Source: a virus
IMG/VR virus record: IMGVR_UViG_3300025872_002429
Span: 1-41,396 of that record
Reading direction: 5' to 3' (one strand)
Length of the DNA: 41,396 nt
The stretch's first letter is position 1. The number at the start of each line of letters is the position of its first letter. The notes under the pieces are model-generated. The model saw only the letters and a program-made list of their open reading frames with translations. It did not search any database and had not been told where the DNA came from. The position numbers and the translations under genes were made by a program. Shown here piece after piece: positions 38,260-41,396 of this stretch.

Positions 38260-39053
38260 GTACATTCGTAGTGTTAAGAACTGCTGCACTAGGCAATAGG
38301 ATTAAGTCATATGCCTCTCATATGGCAAGATATGATGATGTGATGGTTGAGAAACCAACGGATGTTCATTTGTTTGAAAACTTTGAGTTGGCAACTCCAG
38401 AGGATATTCAAAAATATCCTCATACTGGATCAGTTTGGCGCATACTTGTTGATGAAGATGAGGAACATTATATTGATGGGTTGAAGACAATTGACTTTCT
38501 TTATGAAAAAGTTCCGCAATACTTTATTGATAAGTATGTTCCAGTGTTTCAAAGGTTTAAAATAAAACCAGATCTACAAGAGATTGTAGATGATATTACA
38601 AAAGACTGGGACAGAGAAAATATGGTGGGTATTAATATCAGAAGTTGGTTGCCACCTATTGATGATGGAAGCAGAAGTGTGTGGGTTGATTTTGAAGGAT
38701 TTGAACAAGAAGTTCAAAAGTTAGAACCAACTCAAAAGTTTTTCTTTTCTTCGGATAACTTAAATATTAATAACTATTATAAAGAAAGATATCCAAATCA
38801 AATTATTACGCTTCCTCGCTCAGTAAGCGTAATTGGAAATGATGGGTGGAGTGATGATGTTCAGCAAACTAAAGAAGCATTTCTTGAAATGTACTTGTTG
38901 TCACTATGCCAAAAGAAAATAGTTTGTTCTTTTGGTAGTACGTTTAGTGAGGCTGCTTGGTGGTTGGGTGGATGTAAAGCAGAAGTTGTAACACCTACTT
39001 TTTGGGATAAAGTTCCCCAAAGTTTTTACGATGATGTATTTCAGAAAAAATGA
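38256..39053 (+). CDS. Putative fucosyltransferase-like GT-B protein
   Basis: 265 residues. LRTAALGNRIKSYASHM at the start, VGINIRSWLPP in the position of the HxRRGD sugar-nucleotide motif, FFFSSDN and FGSTFSEAAWWLGG resemble the NodZ/GT23-GT11 superfamily of fucosyltransferases. It is divergent, so donor and acceptor are uncertain. Tightly coupled with both neighbours. Confidence 0.65.
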   Translation: MSTFVVLRTAALGNRIKSYASHMARYDDVMVEKPTDVHLFENFELATPEDIQKYPHTGSVWRILVDEDEEHYIDGLKTIDFLYEKVPQYFIDKYVPVFQRFKIKPDLQEIVDDITKDWDRENMVGINIRSWLPPIDDGSRSVWVDFEGFEQEVQKLEPTQKFFFSSDNLNINNYYKERYPNQIITLPRSVSVIGNDGWSDDVQQTKEAFLEMYLLSLCQKKIVCSFGSTFSEAAWWLGGCKAEVVTPTFWDKVPQSFYDDVFQKK

Positions 39054-39868
39054 TGGATTTACTAGATAAAAATAAATCAACATATAAGTTGAAAGGTATT
39101 GGACCAATTTATTACTTAAATCTTGATGGGCAACCAGAAAGATGTGAGTCTATGGAAAAACAATTTAAGTATTGGGAGATTGAAAATTACACACGTATCT
39201 CTGCATATGATGGTAGAGAAGATGATTTAAGTGATATCATTACTGGACGTTATCCTGAGATGATGACATCTGGTGAAATTGGTTGTATTACTTCTCACTT
39301 GAAAGCAATCAAACACTGGTATGAAACTTCTGATAGTCCCTATGCAATCATTATGGAAGATGATTGTAGTCTAGAACTAGTTGCGTATTGGAACTTTACC
39401 TGGCAAGATTTTTATGCTCATATTCCTTATGATTGGGATATAGTTCAAATTGCTATCATTTGTACGGGTGATATTCATGTAAAACTTCATAAGAGATTTG
39501 TGAATGATTTTTCAACAGCTTGTTATTTGATCAATCGTCATCATGCAGAAAAACTTTTAAGACATCATGTAAGGGGTGACAAATATAAACTGGATAATGG
39601 TGTTAAACCTCGTCCTGTTGCTGATGATTTAATCTATAATTCGGGAAATACGTATTCTATTCCTTTACTTCTTTACAGAATTGAACTTGGATCTTCTATT
39701 CATCCAGAACACATTGATGCTTTCCATAAGGGAAATCATGATGCTCAACTAAACTTTTGGCAACAAAACGGAGCAAATATTGATATTAGAGAATACATGG
39801 ACTATGACCCTTATCTTGGACGCATAACTGAAAATTCTTCAGCACAACAGTCATCACAGAACTCTTGA
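39050..39868 (+). CDS. Family 25 (LPS) glycosyltransferase
   Basis: A 272-residue GT25-type protein: IYYLNLDGQPERCESMEKQF, TSGEIGCITSHLKAI and AIIMEDDCSLE (metal-binding EDD) are diagnostic of the LPS-biosynthesis glycosyltransferase family. Last gene of the cluster. The promoter of the porin starts inside its final codons, and no terminator is seen. Confidence 0.88.
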   Translation: MMDLLDKNKSTYKLKGIGPIYYLNLDGQPERCESMEKQFKYWEIENYTRISAYDGREDDLSDIITGRYPEMMTSGEIGCITSHLKAIKHWYETSDSPYAIIMEDDCSLELVAYWNFTWQDFYAHIPYDWDIVQIAIICTGDIHVKLHKRFVNDFSTACYLINRHHAEKLLRHHVRGDKYKLDNGVKPRPVADDLIYNSGNTYSIPLLLYRIELGSSIHPEHIDAFHKGNHDAQLNFWQQNGANIDIREYMDYDPYLGRITENSSAQQSSQNS

Positions 39869-39898
39869 CATCCCTTAAAGACAATGTTAGGATAAATA
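39865..39898 (+). promoter_or_regulatory. Overlapping early-type and late-type promoters for the porin
   Basis: TTGACA (39865-39870) and TAGGAT (39888-39893) with 17-bp spacing, and GATAAATA (39891-39898), a cyanophage late-type element, overlap at the -10. Confidence 0.6.
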
Positions 39899-39901
39899 GA
39901 C

Positions 39902-39990
39902 CAAGTGATGAACGCCTCAACTACTTGCCGTAGTCACTTGAATCAACGGAGTCATGTCGAGACTCCTTACATCCGCAGGAAAACTCTGCG
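39902..39990 (+). ncRNA. Structured 5' leader of the porin gene
   Basis: Three consecutive perfect hairpins: CAAGTGA (39902-39908) / TCACTTG (39934-39940), GGAGTC (39948-39953) / GACTCC (39961-39966) and CGCAG (39974-39978) / CTGCG (39986-39990). They end 19 bases before the ATG. It may regulate porin translation or be inherited from the host gene. Confidence 0.5.
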
Positions 39991-40009
39991 AGAAAATATA
40001 GAGGTACTT

Positions 40010-41396
40010 ATGTTTAAATCCGCTTTCGCAGCAACCCTTGCTGCAACTCCACTGGTCGCTGGTGCTGCGTTCGCAGAACCCTATGGACCTTATGTAGATA
40101 TGCCTCAAGTAACGAGCATCACGCAATTCTCCGATGTTCGTCCTACTGATTGGGCATATGGCGCACTTAGCAAACTTGTTGAGCAGTATGGTTGCGTTGC
40201 TGGTTATCCTAACGGCACCTTTGCTGGTGGTCAGGCAATGACCCGTTATGAGGCAGCAGCACTGTTGAATGCTTGCCTGGATCGTGTAACCGAAGTTACC
40301 GATGAACTGAAGCGTCTTCAGGCAGAATTTGCTTCTGAACTTGCTGTTCTTCGTGGTCGTGTTGATGCTGCTGAGGCACGCATCGGTCAACTGGAAGCAA
40401 CTCAGTTCTCCACGACCACTAAACTGCGTGGTGAAGCAACTTTCGTTCTGGGTGGGGTTCCTGGTTATGATACTAAGACCGATCTCAGCACTCGTACTGC
40501 TTTCAACTACGATGTTCGTCTGAACTTTGATACTTCGTTCACTGGTAAGGATCTGCTCCGTACCCGTCTGCGTTCTTCTAACTTCAGTGCTGATCCTTTT
40601 GGTTCTTCCTCTTCCCTGTTCAAACTGGACAAGGCAGATAACACCCAATCGGATATCGGTGATAATGTAGTCATTGACCGTCTGTACTATCAGTTCCCTG
40701 CATTTAATAACCGTGCAACTCTGACTGCTGGACCTAAGGTTCGTAACACCGAAATGGCGTGGGTTCCTTCTGCCTATAAGTCTGATATTCTTGACTTCTT
40801 CCAAGTTGCTGGTGCTCCTGGTGTCTATAACAAGGCAACTGGTGCTGGTTTCGGTGCTCTCTGGAGTCAAGGTAAGACTGGTCTTGTTGCTGGTGTGAAC
40901 TATGTTGCTCAGAATGGTGATGATAGTGAAACTGGCGTATTTGATGAAACCAGTGGTCTGAATACTCTGGCACAAATCGGTTATCGTGGTACTAACTGGG
41001 GTGCTGCTTTTGGTTATCGTTATGGTACTGAAGGCACCCGTGTTCGCACCTACAACGGTCTGAACGGTGCTTCTGGCACTCTGGTTCCTGGTCAAACCTC
41101 TAACGGTTATGCCATCAACGCATACTGGCAACCCACTCAGTCGGGTTGGGTTCCTTCGATCTCTGCTTCTTACGGTTGGAATACTGTAAGTGGCACTGAG
41201 AGTGCTGCTACCGATAGTCAATCTTGGTTCGCTGGTCTGCAGTGGTCTGATGTGTTTGCTAAGGGCAACTCTGCTGGTATTGCTGTGGGTCAGGCACCTA
41301 CGGGCGAAGACCTTGAGGATGCAACGATGCTTGAAATCTTCTACAAGTATCAAGTGTCTGATAACATCAGCATCACTCCTGCAATCTTCTATGCAA
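40010..41396 (+). CDS. Cyanobacterial-type SLH porin (Som/OprB-like), 3' end beyond window
   Basis: The frame is open from ATG 40010 (GAGG at 40001-40004) to the window edge: 462 residues with no stop. Residues 1-22 are a signal peptide ending AFA before EPYG. Residues 38-91 are an S-layer homology domain (FSDVRPTDWAYGAL, GYPNGTFAGG, TRYEAAALLNACL). Residues 92-131 are a coiled coil (LKRLQAEFASELAVL). From about 134 it is a beta-barrel of the carbohydrate/OprB porin type. This is the standard cyanobacterial outer-membrane porin. By eye it is about half G+C, well above the neighbouring genes, indicating recent transfer from a host. Confidence 0.9.
   Translation, partial: MFKSAFAATLAATPLVAGAAFAEPYGPYVDMPQVTSITQFSDVRPTDWAYGALSKLVEQYGCVAGYPNGTFAGGQAMTRYEAAALLNACLDRVTEVTDELKRLQAEFASELAVLRGRVDAAEARIGQLEATQFSTTTKLRGEATFVLGGVPGYDTKTDLSTRTAFNYDVRLNFDTSFTGKDLLRTRLRSSNFSADPFGSSSSLFKLDKADNTQSDIGDNVVIDRLYYQFPAFNNRATLTAGPKVRNTEMAWVPSAYKSDILDFFQVAGAPGVYNKATGAGFGALWSQGKTGLVAGVNYVAQNGDDSETGVFDETSGLNTLAQIGYRGTNWGAAFGYRYGTEGTRVRTYNGLNGASGTLVPGQTSNGYAINAYWQPTQSGWVPSISASYGWNTVSGTESAATDSQSWFAGLQWSDVFAKGNSAGIAVGQAPTGEDLEDATMLEIFYKYQVSDNISITPAIFYA

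Noticed and set aside
39917-41353. 478-residue minus-strand ORF
   Set aside because: It is the exact antisense of the SLH porin, with low-complexity Ser/Thr/Arg composition and no known motif. The + strand frame has a signal peptide, SLH domain and coiled coil.

Overview
The window reads as an internal piece of a T4-like cyanophage (a myovirus of marine picocyanobacteria, most likely Synechococcus). Every convincing gene is on the + strand and genes usually overlap by a few bases. The evidence is a T4-type primase, class Ia ribonucleotide reductase nrdA/nrdB, the cyanophage carbon-metabolism genes talC and gnd, scattered phage tRNAs, T4-type late promoters (NATAAATA), many homing endonucleases and a cyanobacterial-type SLH porin at the right edge.

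Layout. Positions 1-8.5 kb hold two small phage genes, the primase, and a fractured nrdA. A split intein interrupts nrdA exactly at its thiyl-radical cysteine, and a free-standing GIY-YIG endonuclease gene sits between the two halves. Two more GIY-YIG genes follow, then a 29-codon ORF resembling the NrdA redox tail, then nrdB. Positions 8.3-12.2 kb carry small conserved phage proteins, a secreted tail-lysin-like protein and a Lys-rich protein with a T4-style capsid-targeting N-terminus. Positions 12.2-14.7 kb are an RNA-rich island: tRNAs Ser(GCT), Ile(GAT), Arg(TCT), Leu(TAG), Gly(TCC), Asn(GTT) and Ser(TGA), an HNH endonuclease, three strongly structured segments that are not tRNAs, and a Dps-like gene. 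Positions 14.7-19.4 kb hold small membrane proteins, talC, gnd, a second HNH gene whose end overlaps tRNA-Pro, a Phd-like protein, an odd UAU-anticodon tRNA-like gene and tRNA-Met.

Positions 19.4-39.9 kb are one compact cluster of 25 genes for nucleotide sugars and their transfer. The recognisable routes are GDP-mannose to GDP-fucose (gmd, fcl), a GDP-mannose 3,5-epimerase-like enzyme, an RmlB-like dehydratase, an RfbH-like 3-dehydrase for 3,6-dideoxysugars, and a manno-heptose set (isomerase, GHMP kinase, phosphatase-nucleotidyltransferase fusion). They accompany several glycosyltransferases, including two tandem GT11 fucosyltransferase paralogues, and two methyltransferases. The inferred purpose is remodelling of the host O-antigen during infection. 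The last 1.5 kb is a promoter, a leader with three perfect hairpins, and the start of a porin whose base composition is clearly more GC-rich than the rest.

A recurring design is a hairpin built around or just downstream of a late promoter. Read-through RNA would contain the whole hairpin, while late RNA should start inside or after its 5' arm. This occurs in front of two GIY-YIG and two HNH genes and over two intrinsic terminators, and suggests a shared early/late switch.
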